Origin: an uncultured Monoglobus sp.
GTDB lineage: Bacteria > Bacillota > Clostridia > Monoglobales > Monoglobaceae
NCBI GenBank assembly: GCA_947624305.1
Contig: CANQKC010000005.1
Coordinates: 1 to 64,000 of the forward strand
Direction: 5' to 3'
Length of the DNA: 64,000 nucleotides
The position numbers and the translations under genes are program-made. The stretch's first letter is position 1, and each line of letters starts with the position of its first letter. Positions 1 to 8,007 of this stretch are shown here, piece after piece. The notes under the pieces were generated by a model. It was not told where the DNA came from, made no database searches, and saw only the letters and a list, made by a program, of their open reading frames with translations.

Positions 1-62
1 TTCCCTGTCTATCCGCTGTCCGCAAAACCATTGATTTTATTAGCTTTTTGCCGCTATCGCTA

Positions 63-346
63 TCACACCTCATTATTTTTCAAGCCGGGATATATTGTAT
101 CGGAATAATCCGAATATTCATCGTTGCTTCGGGGCAGGTAGGCAAGAACCGCATTGTAACGTATATGCGGATATTTATTTTTCAGTTCTTTTAAAACGCT
201 TCGCACCGCTGGTCAAACCCGCCCTCGCAACCCACATAAAACTCGGTCACATTTCGGTTTTCTATCAGATCTGCCAACAACTTCTTCAAGGGCTCACGCA
301 CATCGGCCGAGCGCGTGTTTCGATGTCCGAAAAATGTACACGTCAT
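63..346 (-). pseudogene. Frameshifted SLOG/DUF1273-like gene
   Basis: Reading the minus strand from an ATG at 346 gives a start of the type MTCTFFGHR, then a Glu/Leu-rich helix and FYVGCEGGFDQRC, typical of the small DUF1273/YpsA-like SLOG Rossmann family. The frame hits TAA at 191-193 after 51 residues. The other minus frame then continues the family pattern (VLKELKNKYPHIRY, then VLAYLP) to a TGA at 63-65. Joined, the two halves make a protein of about 93 residues, so a single small indel near 190-200 has broken it. The family binds nucleotide-like ligands, but its function is mostly unknown. A sequencing error in the window is an alternative to a true pseudogene. Confidence 0.75.
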
Positions 347-423
347 TTTACCCCGCCTGTTCTCTCTCAAACAAAAAAGTGTGCAGCACGAAGCCGCACA
401 CCGAAAAACGCAGCTTCTTTGTT

Positions 424-526
424 GTCACACAAATGATTTTCTCCGCAATAGAACAAGAGAATGAAGCGTGCATTTTTACCATAGGGTAAAATGCTCCATT
501 ACGGAGTTTTTATTCATTTGTGTGAC
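424..526. repeat. Nested inverted repeat upstream of XRE gene
   Basis: A perfect 13-bp inverted repeat (GTCACACAAATGA at 424-436, TCATTTGTGTGAC at 514-526) brackets a second hairpin, GCATTTTTACC (470-480) with GGTAAAATGC (484-493). A short CTCC/GGAG pairing also lies between 494 and 505. This fills most of the 365-base gap between the broken SLOG-like gene and the regulator at 712. It could be the termini of a tiny non-coding mobile repeat, a regulator operator, or an RNA structure. I see no open frame with a ribosome binding site in it. Confidence 0.6.
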
Positions 527-651
527 GTAGAAAAGTATATCACATATAATATATTTTGTCCAGCACTTTTTATGCTGATGAGTATGATCAAAATGCAAAA
601 TAAATACCATATTTTGTAAAACGATTTTTACATAAAATCAAAGCTTTAGGG

Positions 652-680
652 TTGACAATAAGTTGTTATCGGGTTATAAT
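652..680 (+). promoter_or_regulatory. Consensus sigma-A promoter of XRE/recombinase pair
   Basis: TTGACA at 652-657 and TATAAT at 675-680 are separated by 17 bp, a perfect match to the vegetative consensus. A TAGGAGGG ribosome binding site follows at 698-705, just before the ATG at 712. Such a strong promoter suggests that the regulator represses itself. Confidence 0.85.
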
Positions 681-711
681 ATAATCATCAAAATATTTAG
701 GAGGGTCGGTT

Positions 712-1068
712 ATGAAAGGTATTGGGAAAAGGTTAAGGACGCTGCGAAAAAGCACTATGATGTCTCAGGAGAAATTTGCCAAAGTTATCGGTTCGTCTCA
801 GTCGGCGATCAACAGATATGAGAACGACCAGTCCGAGCCGCCTTGTGAGATTTTCTTAAAATATGCGGATTATTTTAACGTGTCTATGGACTATCTGTTT
901 TTAAGAACAAACGTGCCGGAGGGAATAGATTATGAATTCACTCCAAGATTTGATACAGATAATAAACAGTTCAAGCAATTCATAGATATGTGCTTTGACC
1001 CGGAATCGCCATTAAACGGAAAGTTGAAAAAATCTTTATATAACTTACTTTTGGACGGTGATAAATAA
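712..1068 (+). CDS. XRE-family helix-turn-helix regulator
   Basis: This 118-residue cytoplasmic protein has an N-terminal XRE/Cro-CI helix-turn-helix (about residues 5-62: LRTLRKSTMMSQEKFAKVIG, then SSQSAINRYENDQSEP). The C-terminal part of about 50 residues is not recognised. Its TAA shares a base with the ATG of the serine recombinase (TAATG), so the two are translationally coupled. The likely role is repression of its own consensus promoter and hence of the recombinase, as in small integrative elements; that is inference. The pair is visibly richer in A and T than the genes to its right, consistent with acquisition by transfer. Confidence 0.85.
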   Translation: MKGIGKRLRTLRKSTMMSQEKFAKVIGSSQSAINRYENDQSEPPCEIFLKYADYFNVSMDYLFLRTNVPEGIDYEFTPRFDTDNKQFKQFIDMCFDPESPLNGKLKKSLYNLLLDGDK

Positions 1069-2621
1069 TGAACGCGGTAATATACGCGAGATATTCCTCG
1101 GATCATCAACGTGAGGAAAGCATAGAGGGGCAGCTCAGGGAGTGCAAGGAATATGCCGACAGGAATGATATGGTCGTTATCAAGACATACATAGACAGGG
1201 CGCTATCCGCAAAGACAGACAACAGGCCCGAGTTTCATAGAATGATCAATGACAGCACCAAAGGATTATTTGATATAGTTCTTGTATGGAAACTTGACAG
1301 ATTTGCGAGAAACAGATATGATTCAGCCCACTACAAGGCAATGCTGCGCAAGAACGGAGTTAAAGTCGTATCGGCAAAAGAGGCAATATCCGAAGGTCCG
1401 GAAGGAATAATTTTAGAATCCATGCTTGAAGGCTACGCCGAATACTACTCCGCGGAATTAGCTCAAAAAGTCACCAGAGGCATGAAAGAAAACGCGCTTA
1501 AAGGTAAATACAATGGCGGCATTGTGACGTTCGGATACGTTGTTGACGAAAATAAATGTTTTCAGGAACATCCTGTTAACGCAAAGATAGTACAAAATAT
1601 TTTTGAGCGATATTCGAGCGGTGATGGCGTAAAAGAGATTTTGCAAAGTCTCCAAGCGCAAGGTGTCAAAAACCAAACAGGCAAAATTCCGAATTATAAC
1701 TTTGTGACAGGAATACTCAAAAACAGGCGATATTTGGGCGAGTATCGCTTTCGAGACACGGTAGTTGAAAATGTTTTTCCGATTTTGGTTTCACAGGAAG
1801 TATTTGATAAATGTCAAAAACGTCTCGCATTCAACCATAAAAAACCGGCTCATTTCAAAAGTGTTAAAGAAAAATATTTGCTGACCGGTAAGATATACTG
1901 CGGACATTGCGGAGACCATATGTGCGGCGTCAGCGGTTCCGGTAAAGCCGGAGTTAAGTACAGATATTATCATTGCAACTCCGCAAAAACCAAGAAAACC
2001 TGTAACAAAAAACGAATCAAAAAGGATTTGATCGAAGAAATAGTAATCAATGCTATTTTTAAAATTCTCAATGATTCTGATTTAATCAACAATATCGTTG
2101 ACACCTGTTATGCAATGCAAACCAATGAAAATACCGAGCTTTTTATAATGGAAAACAGCCTTAGGCAGACAGAAAAGGAAATTGAAAATATAATTACCGC
2201 CATCAAGAGAGGCGTGATTTCTGACGCAATAACATCAGCACTTAAACACTCGGAGGCAGAAAGAGACAAACTTAAAAATCAAATTGCTCTCGAAGAGATT
2301 TCCCATCCAGTTTTGACAAAGGAACAAATCAGATATTGGTTAAAACAATTGAGGAACGCAAATCGGACCGACAATAAAGAAATGCAAGCGCTTATCGACA
2401 CTTTTGTAAATTCAATATATGTTTACAATGATAAGCTGCTGATTATGTTTAACTACCGCGACGGAGAACGCTGCATCACAGCCGAAGAAGTAAAAGAGTA
2501 TATGAAAAATAAAGAGAACCCCGATAATCAAAACGATTACCGGAGTTCGTCTATGTGTGTTAATGGTGGACCTTCAGGGACTCGAACCCCGGACCGACCG
2601 GTTATGAGCCGGTTGCTCTAA
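1068..2621 (+). CDS. Large serine recombinase (site-specific integrase)
   Basis: This 517-residue large serine recombinase catalyses DNA strand exchange through a covalent phosphoserine. The resolvase domain starts at once: YARYS places the likely nucleophile at Ser10 with Arg8 beside it, and LDRFARN carries further catalytic arginines. A recombinase domain follows (about 160-260), then a zinc ribbon (CGHCG near 280 and a later C...C pair), and a coiled-coil region (about 340-420). The frame does not stop before the neighbouring tRNA gene: its last 16 or so residues (GPSGTRTPDRPVMSRLL) are antisense translation of the tRNA, and the TAA lies at 2619-2621. This is expected if the attachment site overlaps the integrase 3' end. 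Start overlaps the XRE stop. Confidence 0.92.
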   Translation: MNAVIYARYSSDHQREESIEGQLRECKEYADRNDMVVIKTYIDRALSAKTDNRPEFHRMINDSTKGLFDIVLVWKLDRFARNRYDSAHYKAMLRKNGVKVVSAKEAISEGPEGIILESMLEGYAEYYSAELAQKVTRGMKENALKGKYNGGIVTFGYVVDENKCFQEHPVNAKIVQNIFERYSSGDGVKEILQSLQAQGVKNQTGKIPNYNFVTGILKNRRYLGEYRFRDTVVENVFPILVSQEVFDKCQKRLAFNHKKPAHFKSVKEKYLLTGKIYCGHCGDHMCGVSGSGKAGVKYRYYHCNSAKTKKTCNKKRIKKDLIEEIVINAIFKILNDSDLINNIVDTCYAMQTNENTELFIMENSLRQTEKEIENIITAIKRGVISDAITSALKHSEAERDKLKNQIALEEISHPVLTKEQIRYWLKQLRNANRTDNKEMQALIDTFVNSIYVYNDKLLIMFNYRDGERCITAEEVKEYMKNKENPDNQNDYRSSSMCVNGGPSGTRTPDRPVMSRLL

Positions 2622-2640
2622 CCAACTGAGCTAAAGGTCC
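2564..2640 (-). tRNA. tRNA with CAU anticodon (Met, or Ile2)
   Basis: The minus strand folds into a complete 77-nt tRNA: acceptor GGACCTT paired with AAGGTCC, D-arm GCTC...GAGC, anticodon arm CCGG-CTCATAA-CCGG with CAT at 2606-2604, T-loop TTCGAGT, and an encoded 3' CCA at 2566-2564. Elongator methionine tRNA is the usual automatic call. Because Ile2 tRNAs also carry a CAU that is modified to lysidine, and some Bacillota Ile2 tRNAs have very similar acceptor and D arms, Ile2 is a real alternative. Its 3' half overlaps the end of the serine recombinase reading frame on the other strand. Confidence 0.95.
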
Positions 2641-2821
2641 GTGTTTATACGGTTTTCTTTGGCTTCTCGACCGCAGAACTTTAAATATTATAGTACATTA
2701 TTTTTTGTTTGTCAAGACTTATTTTCAAAAAACGGATAAAAATATTTATTCCTCCATTTTAATTATTATTTTAAAACATCTTAATAATTTTTAAATTTTT
2801 CTAAATATTGTGGAAAATCAT

Positions 2822-2850
2822 TTGACTTATCTCAACAAATGGTGTAAAAT
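2822..2850 (+). promoter_or_regulatory. Promoter of the GH3 gene
   Basis: TTGACT (2822-2827) and TAAAAT (2845-2850) with a 17-bp spacer lie about 45 bases upstream of the ATG at 2896. The rest of the gap 2641-2895 is AT-rich, and I see nothing else in it. Confidence 0.7.
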
Positions 2851-2895
2851 ATAAAATAATGCAGAAATTCAACCTGTGGAAAGAGGGCTTTATAT

Positions 2896-4383
2896 ATGAA
2901 AAAATTTTTTGCTGCGATTATTTCGGCGTGTATCGCGCTCACCGCGTTTTCGGGCGCGGCATACGCGGCGGACAATAACATTGTTACGGTCTATGTGAAC
3001 GACGGCGAGCTTTCGTTTGACGCCGATCCTGTTATTCTCGAGGGCAGAGTTCTTGTTCCCATGCGGGCGATTTTTGAGGCGCTCGGTGCGGAGGTCAGCT
3101 GGGACTCGGGGACGAGGACGGCTATCGGAGCCAAGGACGGCACGACCGTGAGCCTCACGATCGGCAGCAGCACCATGTACGTCGGAAGCAAAAGCGTTCC
3201 GCTTGACGCGGCGCCGATGATCGACGCGCAGCATGGCAGGACGCTTATACCCCTTCGCGCTGTTTCGGAGGCGTTCGGATATGATGTTGAGTGGGATGAC
3301 CCCACAAAGTCGGCCTATATCGGCGCTCACGCCCGTCTTGACAGCCTGAAAAACAGAGTCGCGGGCATGACGCTTGACGAGAAGATATATCAGATGATGA
3401 TCGTGACGCCTGAGAGCATTACCGGGGTCGACACGGCTGTGTCAGCCGGTGAGACGACTCAGAACGCGCTCGCCGCGTATCCGGTCGGCGGACTTATATA
3501 TTTCGCGCAGAATATCGAGAGCGCGGATCAATTCAAGCAGATGATCTCAAACACGCAGGGCTACTCAAAGACCCCGCTGCTTATCGGAATTGACGAGGAG
3601 GGCGGCACCGTCGCGAGGCTCGGCAAGGCCGGTATCGGTTTCCCCGAGCTGCCTCCCATGAGCGACATCGGAAGCACGGGCGATCCGCAGAAGGCCGCCG
3701 AGGTCGGAACGACTCTCGGCTCAAACCTTAAAGAATACGGCGTGAACCTCGATTTCGCGCCGGTCGCGGACGTGAACGTTATAAGCTCTTCCGCGCTTGG
3801 CAGCCGCTCGTTCGGCTCTGACGCGAATGTTGTCGCGTCGATGGTCTCAAGCGAGGTCGCAGCCATGCAGGCCGCGGGCGTAAGCGCGTGCATGAAGCAT
3901 TTCCCGGGCATGGGCTCGGCGAGCGGCGACACTCATGACGGATTTGTCAAGACAAACAGGACGCTTGAGGACTTTTCGGGAACGGAGTTCCTGCCGTTCC
4001 GCGCGGGCGCAGAGGCGGACGCCGATTTCGCGATGGTCGGCCACATCTCCGTGCCGAAGGTTACGGGCTCTGATCTGCCCGCGTCGCTGTCGTCTATGAT
4101 GATCGGGCTTTTGAGGAACGACGTCGGTTTCAGCGGAGTCATTATGACCGACGCGCTCAACATGGGCGCGATAAGCAAAATATACACCACGACCGACGCT
4201 TGCGTTTCAGCCGTTCAGGCGGGCGTTGACATTCTGCTTATGCCGTCCGACATAAACGAGGCGCATTACGCGATCGGAACAGCCGTGGCAGACGGTCGTA
4301 TCCCGGTTGAGCAGATCGACGGCAGCGTGATGAGGATACTCGACGCGAAGATGTCAAGAGGATTGATCACGGTCGATGATTGA
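2896..4383 (+). CDS. Secreted GH3 beta-N-acetylhexosaminidase-like enzyme with copper-amine-oxidase-type N domain
   Basis: This 495-residue exported protein has a signal peptide (1-24), a copper amine oxidase N-terminal type domain (about 30-143, with the repeated VPMRAIFEALG / IPLRAVSEAFG pattern), then a glycoside hydrolase family 3 barrel. GH3 landmarks are DEEGG (233-237), KHFPG (334-338) with Asp345 and His347 on the NagZ-type acid/base loop, and the nucleophile region VIMTDALNMG with Asp419. NagZ-type enzymes release N-acetylglucosamine from peptidoglycan fragments, so a wall-recycling or muropeptide role is likely. The N-terminal domain usually acts as a wall-associated module rather than a copper site. 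The second GH3 domain of plant-type beta-glucosidases is absent. The gene has its own promoter. Confidence 0.88.
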   Translation: MKKFFAAIISACIALTAFSGAAYAADNNIVTVYVNDGELSFDADPVILEGRVLVPMRAIFEALGAEVSWDSGTRTAIGAKDGTTVSLTIGSSTMYVGSKSVPLDAAPMIDAQHGRTLIPLRAVSEAFGYDVEWDDPTKSAYIGAHARLDSLKNRVAGMTLDEKIYQMMIVTPESITGVDTAVSAGETTQNALAAYPVGGLIYFAQNIESADQFKQMISNTQGYSKTPLLIGIDEEGGTVARLGKAGIGFPELPPMSDIGSTGDPQKAAEVGTTLGSNLKEYGVNLDFAPVADVNVISSSALGSRSFGSDANVVASMVSSEVAAMQAAGVSACMKHFPGMGSASGDTHDGFVKTNRTLEDFSGTEFLPFRAGAEADADFAMVGHISVPKVTGSDLPASLSSMMIGLLRNDVGFSGVIMTDALNMGAISKIYTTTDACVSAVQAGVDILLMPSDINEAHYAIGTAVADGRIPVEQIDGSVMRILDAKMSRGLITVDD

Positions 4384-4423
4384 GAATAAAAAGGGTTAGG
4401 CGGTTGGAACTGGAGGCGCATTC

Positions 4424-6130
4424 TTGAAACTGTACGCGCGTTATTTCGGAAAATATAAGTATGGTTTTTTCGCGGCGGTGATCTGCGTCGCGCTGGAGGC
4501 GCTTTGCGATCTTATGGGCCCGACTCTGATGTCGCATATCATAAACGAGGGAATAGGCGGCGGCTCGGTTTCCGCGGTTTACTACTGGGGATTGAGAATG
4601 ATATTTATCACCGCCCTCGGCGCGGTGTTCGCCGTTTCGCGCAATATTCTGGCCAGCCGCACCTCGCAGAGCTTCGGCGCGGATCTGCGCTATGATCTTT
4701 TTAAAAAAATATTGAATTTGAGACAGGAGAGCTGCGACCGTTTGGAAAGCGGCTCTCTTATTATACGCATGACAAACGACGTGACGCAGCTTACGCAGTT
4801 CGCCAACGGCACCATGCGGATTTTTTTCAAAGCGCCGCTGACCTGCGTCGGCAGCATTATTCTGGCCTCAATGCTCAATTTCAGAATGAGCGTTATCGTC
4901 TATTCGCTGGTGGCGGTCGTGGGAGTGCTGCTGTTCATTAGCATGAGGCTCTCGCATCCCGCGTTCCGCAGGCTCCAGAAGTCGATGGATAAGCTCAACA
5001 CCACCGTTGAGGAATATCTGATGGGCGTTCGGCTCGTCAAGGCTTTCGGAACCTATAACGAGGAGCTTGACAGGTTCAAGGAAAAGAACGACGACCTTTA
5101 CCGAAAAGGCGTCCGCGCGCAGATAGTGATCACGCTGATCTCGCCGATACTGACGCTCGCGGTAGGGTTCGCGACCGGAGCGGCGCTGCTGCTCGGCAGC
5201 CGTCTGTTCGGCGTCGGGCTCGCGCAGCCGGGCGAAATTTCGGCTTTCATCGTTTACATGACGCAGATACTTTCGTCGCTTCTGATGATCACCAACATAT
5301 TTAACACCTTCGTCAGAACCCGCGCCTCGGTCGAGCGTGTCAGCGAGGTTATCGCGAGTGAGGATGATTTTGTGAACGCGGGTCCGGAGCCGAAGATCAA
5401 GGGCGGGATCGAGTTCCGCGACGTTACGTTTTCGTATCCGGGCGGAAGCGGTCTGCCGTCGATCAATCATCTTTCTTTTAATGTGAAGCCCGGGGAGCGG
5501 CTCGCTATAATCGGCCCGACGGGCTCGGGGAAATCGACCGTGGCGTGGCTGCTGCTGAGGCTCTATGACGTGACGGACGGAGCCGTTCTGATCGACGGCA
5601 TTGACATACGGAACATGGCTGTCGGGGCATTAAGGCGCGCGATCGCGCTCGTGCCGCAGAAAGCGACGCTGTTTTCGGGCACGGTTCGCGAAAACGTCAA
5701 CTGGAGCGATCCCGACGCGCCGGACGAGAAAACCGAGGCCGCGCTCAAAGACGCGGAGGCGGATTTTGTTTTCCGCATGAAGCGCGGCGCGGACAGTTTG
5801 CTCGGCAGCGGAGGAGTTAACGTTTCGGGCGGTCAGAAGCAGAGAATTTCTATCGCGAGAGCGCTCATGAAGGACTCGCCGATACTCGTACTTGACGACG
5901 CGACAAGCGCTCTTGACCCGATAACCGAAAAGAAGGTCAAGGCGAACATATCAAAGGAAAAGCGGACGGTGATCCTCATCACGCAGCGCTGCTCGGCGGC
6001 AATGGACGCCGATAAAATATTGGTGCTTGACGAGGGCGAGCTTGCGGGCTGGGGGAACCACGGCGAGCTGCTTGAAACCTGCCCGATTTATCGCGAGATA
6101 TATGAGTCGCAGACGGTGGAGGTGGTGTAG
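4424..6130 (+). CDS. Heterodimeric ABC exporter, subunit with degenerate ATPase site
   Basis: This 568-residue half-transporter has six membrane segments (about 12-300) followed by an ATPase domain. Walker A is GPTGSGKST (364-372), the signature NVSGGQ (466-471), and Walker B LVLDD (488-492). The catalytic Glu is replaced by Asp492, and the switch His is Gln521 (ITQR), so this is the non-catalytic partner of a BmrCD/LmrCD-type heterodimer. The start is TTG at 4424, chosen because GGAGG lies seven bases upstream and the protein begins MKLY as relatives do. The second subunit begins one base after its stop. The substrate (drug, lipid or peptide) is not readable from the sequence. Confidence 0.9.
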   Translation: MKLYARYFGKYKYGFFAAVICVALEALCDLMGPTLMSHIINEGIGGGSVSAVYYWGLRMIFITALGAVFAVSRNILASRTSQSFGADLRYDLFKKILNLRQESCDRLESGSLIIRMTNDVTQLTQFANGTMRIFFKAPLTCVGSIILASMLNFRMSVIVYSLVAVVGVLLFISMRLSHPAFRRLQKSMDKLNTTVEEYLMGVRLVKAFGTYNEELDRFKEKNDDLYRKGVRAQIVITLISPILTLAVGFATGAALLLGSRLFGVGLAQPGEISAFIVYMTQILSSLLMITNIFNTFVRTRASVERVSEVIASEDDFVNAGPEPKIKGGIEFRDVTFSYPGGSGLPSINHLSFNVKPGERLAIIGPTGSGKSTVAWLLLRLYDVTDGAVLIDGIDIRNMAVGALRRAIALVPQKATLFSGTVRENVNWSDPDAPDEKTEAALKDAEADFVFRMKRGADSLLGSGGVNVSGGQKQRISIARALMKDSPILVLDDATSALDPITEKKVKANISKEKRTVILITQRCSAAMDADKILVLDEGELAGWGNHGELLETCPIYREIYESQTVEVV

Positions 6131-6131
6131 C

Positions 6132-7961
6132 GTGGCGGACATTAACCGAAACAAAAAGATGGAAATGCCCCGAATGGGCGGCCCGAAGGTCGGCGGCGTC
6201 GCGAGGTTTTCAAATAACGAGCGCGCCAAGAACCAAAAGGGAACGCTTCTGCGCCTTATGGCGGTGTATCTGAGGTTCAAAAAACCGGTGCTTGCCGCGG
6301 TCGCGTTGACACTGATCTCGTCGGGCATCTCGGTGCTGATCCCGCTGTATGTCGGAAAGGCGTTCAACGCGTTTATTCCGGAGCTTATGAAGGTCGATCT
6401 CGGTCTGCTTTACGCGATGACGGCTGTGATCGTCGGCCTTTATGTGACCAACTGGATAATAAATACGATAAGCTCGGTGACGATACTCAAAATATCTCAG
6501 CGGCTCGTTTCGGCGCTGCGCTTTGAGCTGTTCTCAAAGCTTCAAAAGCTGCCGCTGTCGTTCTTTGACACCACACAGAGGGGCGACACAATGAGCCGCC
6601 TCACCAACGACACCGACACCATAAGCGGCACGATCGCGCAGTCGGCGACACAGCTCGCTTCGGCGGCGCTGACGCTTATCGGCTCGTTTGTGATAATGCT
6701 TTCGCTCAGCGTTCCGCTGACTCTGACCGTGCTTGTGTGCGTTCCGATGGTGTTTTTGCTGACCAATGTCATCGCCTCGCGGAGCAGAAGGTATTTTTAC
6801 AAGCAGCAGCGCGCCCTCGGCGAACTGGGCGGCGTTATCGAGGAGAGCATATACGGCCTTAAAATGATCAAGACATTCTCAAAGGAGGATGCGAAGCTCA
6901 ATGAGTTCGCCGAAATAAACGAAAATCTGCGCTCAAGCGGCACGGGCGCGCAGACATGGGCGGGATATATGATGCCGCTGATGAATATTATAAACAACCT
7001 GACGTTTGCGATAACCGCCACGGTCGGCGGAATTTTATGTGCCAAGCACGGCCTGCTTATCGGCACGGCGGTCAGCTTTATGACATACTCAAAGCAGTTC
7101 GCCACGCCGCTTAACTCGATCGCGGGACTTTTCAACAATATTCAGTCGGCGCTCGCGGGAGCCGAGCGAGTGTTTGAGGTAATGGACGAGGCGGAGGAGC
7201 CGCCCGACGGTGACGACGCGCGTTCCATGGACGATATGAAGGGCGGGATCGAGTTTAAAAACGTGTGCTTTTCATATATCCCCGGAAAGCCGGTGCTGAA
7301 AAATATCTCGTTCAAGGTGCGTCCGGGCGAGAACGTCGCGCTGGTCGGCGAGACGGGATCGGGAAAGACCACGATCATAAATCTGCTCACGAGGTTTTAT
7401 GACGCGGACAGCGGCGAAATTTTGCTTGACGGCGTGAATATCCGAGACATCCGCCGCGAAAGCCTCGAAAAATGCTTTTCGGTCGTGCTTCAGGATACCT
7501 GCCTGTTTACCGGCACAATACTTGAGAACATACGTTATTCGCGCCCCGAGGCAACGGAGGAAGAGGTCAAAAATGCCGCGAAGCTGGCGAGGGCCGACGG
7601 GTTCATCCGCCGTTTGCCGAACGGCTATAACACCGTTGTGTCGGGCAGCCGCGACAGCCTGAGCGAGGGCCAGCGGCAGCTCATCGCGATAGCCCGCGCG
7701 CTGCTCCACAGCAGCCCCGTGCTTATACTCGACGAGGCCACGGGCTCGGTCGACACCAAAACCGAGAAGGACATTCAGCGCGCGCTGCTCAATCTTATGG
7801 AGAACCGCACGGGAATAACGATCGCGCACCGCCTGTCAACGATCCGCGACGCGGACAACATAATCGTGATACATAACGGCGAGATCTGCGAGAGCGGAAA
7901 TCACGCCGAGCTTATGGCCCAAAAGGGCAGATACTACCGCGCCAACATGGCGGCCGGGTAA
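6132..7961 (+). CDS. Heterodimeric ABC exporter, catalytically complete subunit
   Basis: This 609-residue half-transporter partners the 4424 gene. I place the start at GTG 6132, one base past the upstream stop and behind GGAGGTGG, although the frame is open further back. After a polar N-terminus of about 45 residues come six membrane segments, then an ATPase domain with Walker A GETGSGKTT, an altered signature LSEGQ (normally LSGGQ), Walker B LILDEATGSVD with the catalytic Glu, and the switch His in TIAHR. Intact catalytic residues here and lost ones in the partner, together with the altered signature, give one good and one degenerate ATP site. A strong terminator follows. Confidence 0.92.
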   Translation: MADINRNKKMEMPRMGGPKVGGVARFSNNERAKNQKGTLLRLMAVYLRFKKPVLAAVALTLISSGISVLIPLYVGKAFNAFIPELMKVDLGLLYAMTAVIVGLYVTNWIINTISSVTILKISQRLVSALRFELFSKLQKLPLSFFDTTQRGDTMSRLTNDTDTISGTIAQSATQLASAALTLIGSFVIMLSLSVPLTLTVLVCVPMVFLLTNVIASRSRRYFYKQQRALGELGGVIEESIYGLKMIKTFSKEDAKLNEFAEINENLRSSGTGAQTWAGYMMPLMNIINNLTFAITATVGGILCAKHGLLIGTAVSFMTYSKQFATPLNSIAGLFNNIQSALAGAERVFEVMDEAEEPPDGDDARSMDDMKGGIEFKNVCFSYIPGKPVLKNISFKVRPGENVALVGETGSGKTTIINLLTRFYDADSGEILLDGVNIRDIRRESLEKCFSVVLQDTCLFTGTILENIRYSRPEATEEEVKNAAKLARADGFIRRLPNGYNTVVSGSRDSLSEGQRQLIAIARALLHSSPVLILDEATGSVDTKTEKDIQRALLNLMENRTGITIAHRLSTIRDADNIIVIHNGEICESGNHAELMAQKGRYYRANMAAG

Positions 7962-7962
7962 C

Positions 7963-8007
7963 AAAAAAACGCTCCGCGTTTGTCAGCGGAGCGTTTTGTG
8001 TTTTTTT
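7963..8007. terminator. Bidirectional terminator
   Basis: A perfect 10-bp stem, AACGCTCCGC (7968-7977) with GCGGAGCGTT (7986-7995), is flanked by an A-run on the left and a T-run on the right. It can therefore stop both the ABC operon and the convergent symporter gene. Confidence 0.9.

Noticed and set aside
95-436. Plus-strand open frame of 113 codons
   Set aside because: It overlaps the minus-strand SLOG-like pseudogene, has no ribosome binding site, and its product resembles no family.
1-2640. Complete prophage or conjugative element
   Set aside because: Only a regulator and a recombinase are present; there are no structural, relaxase or type IV secretion genes in the window.
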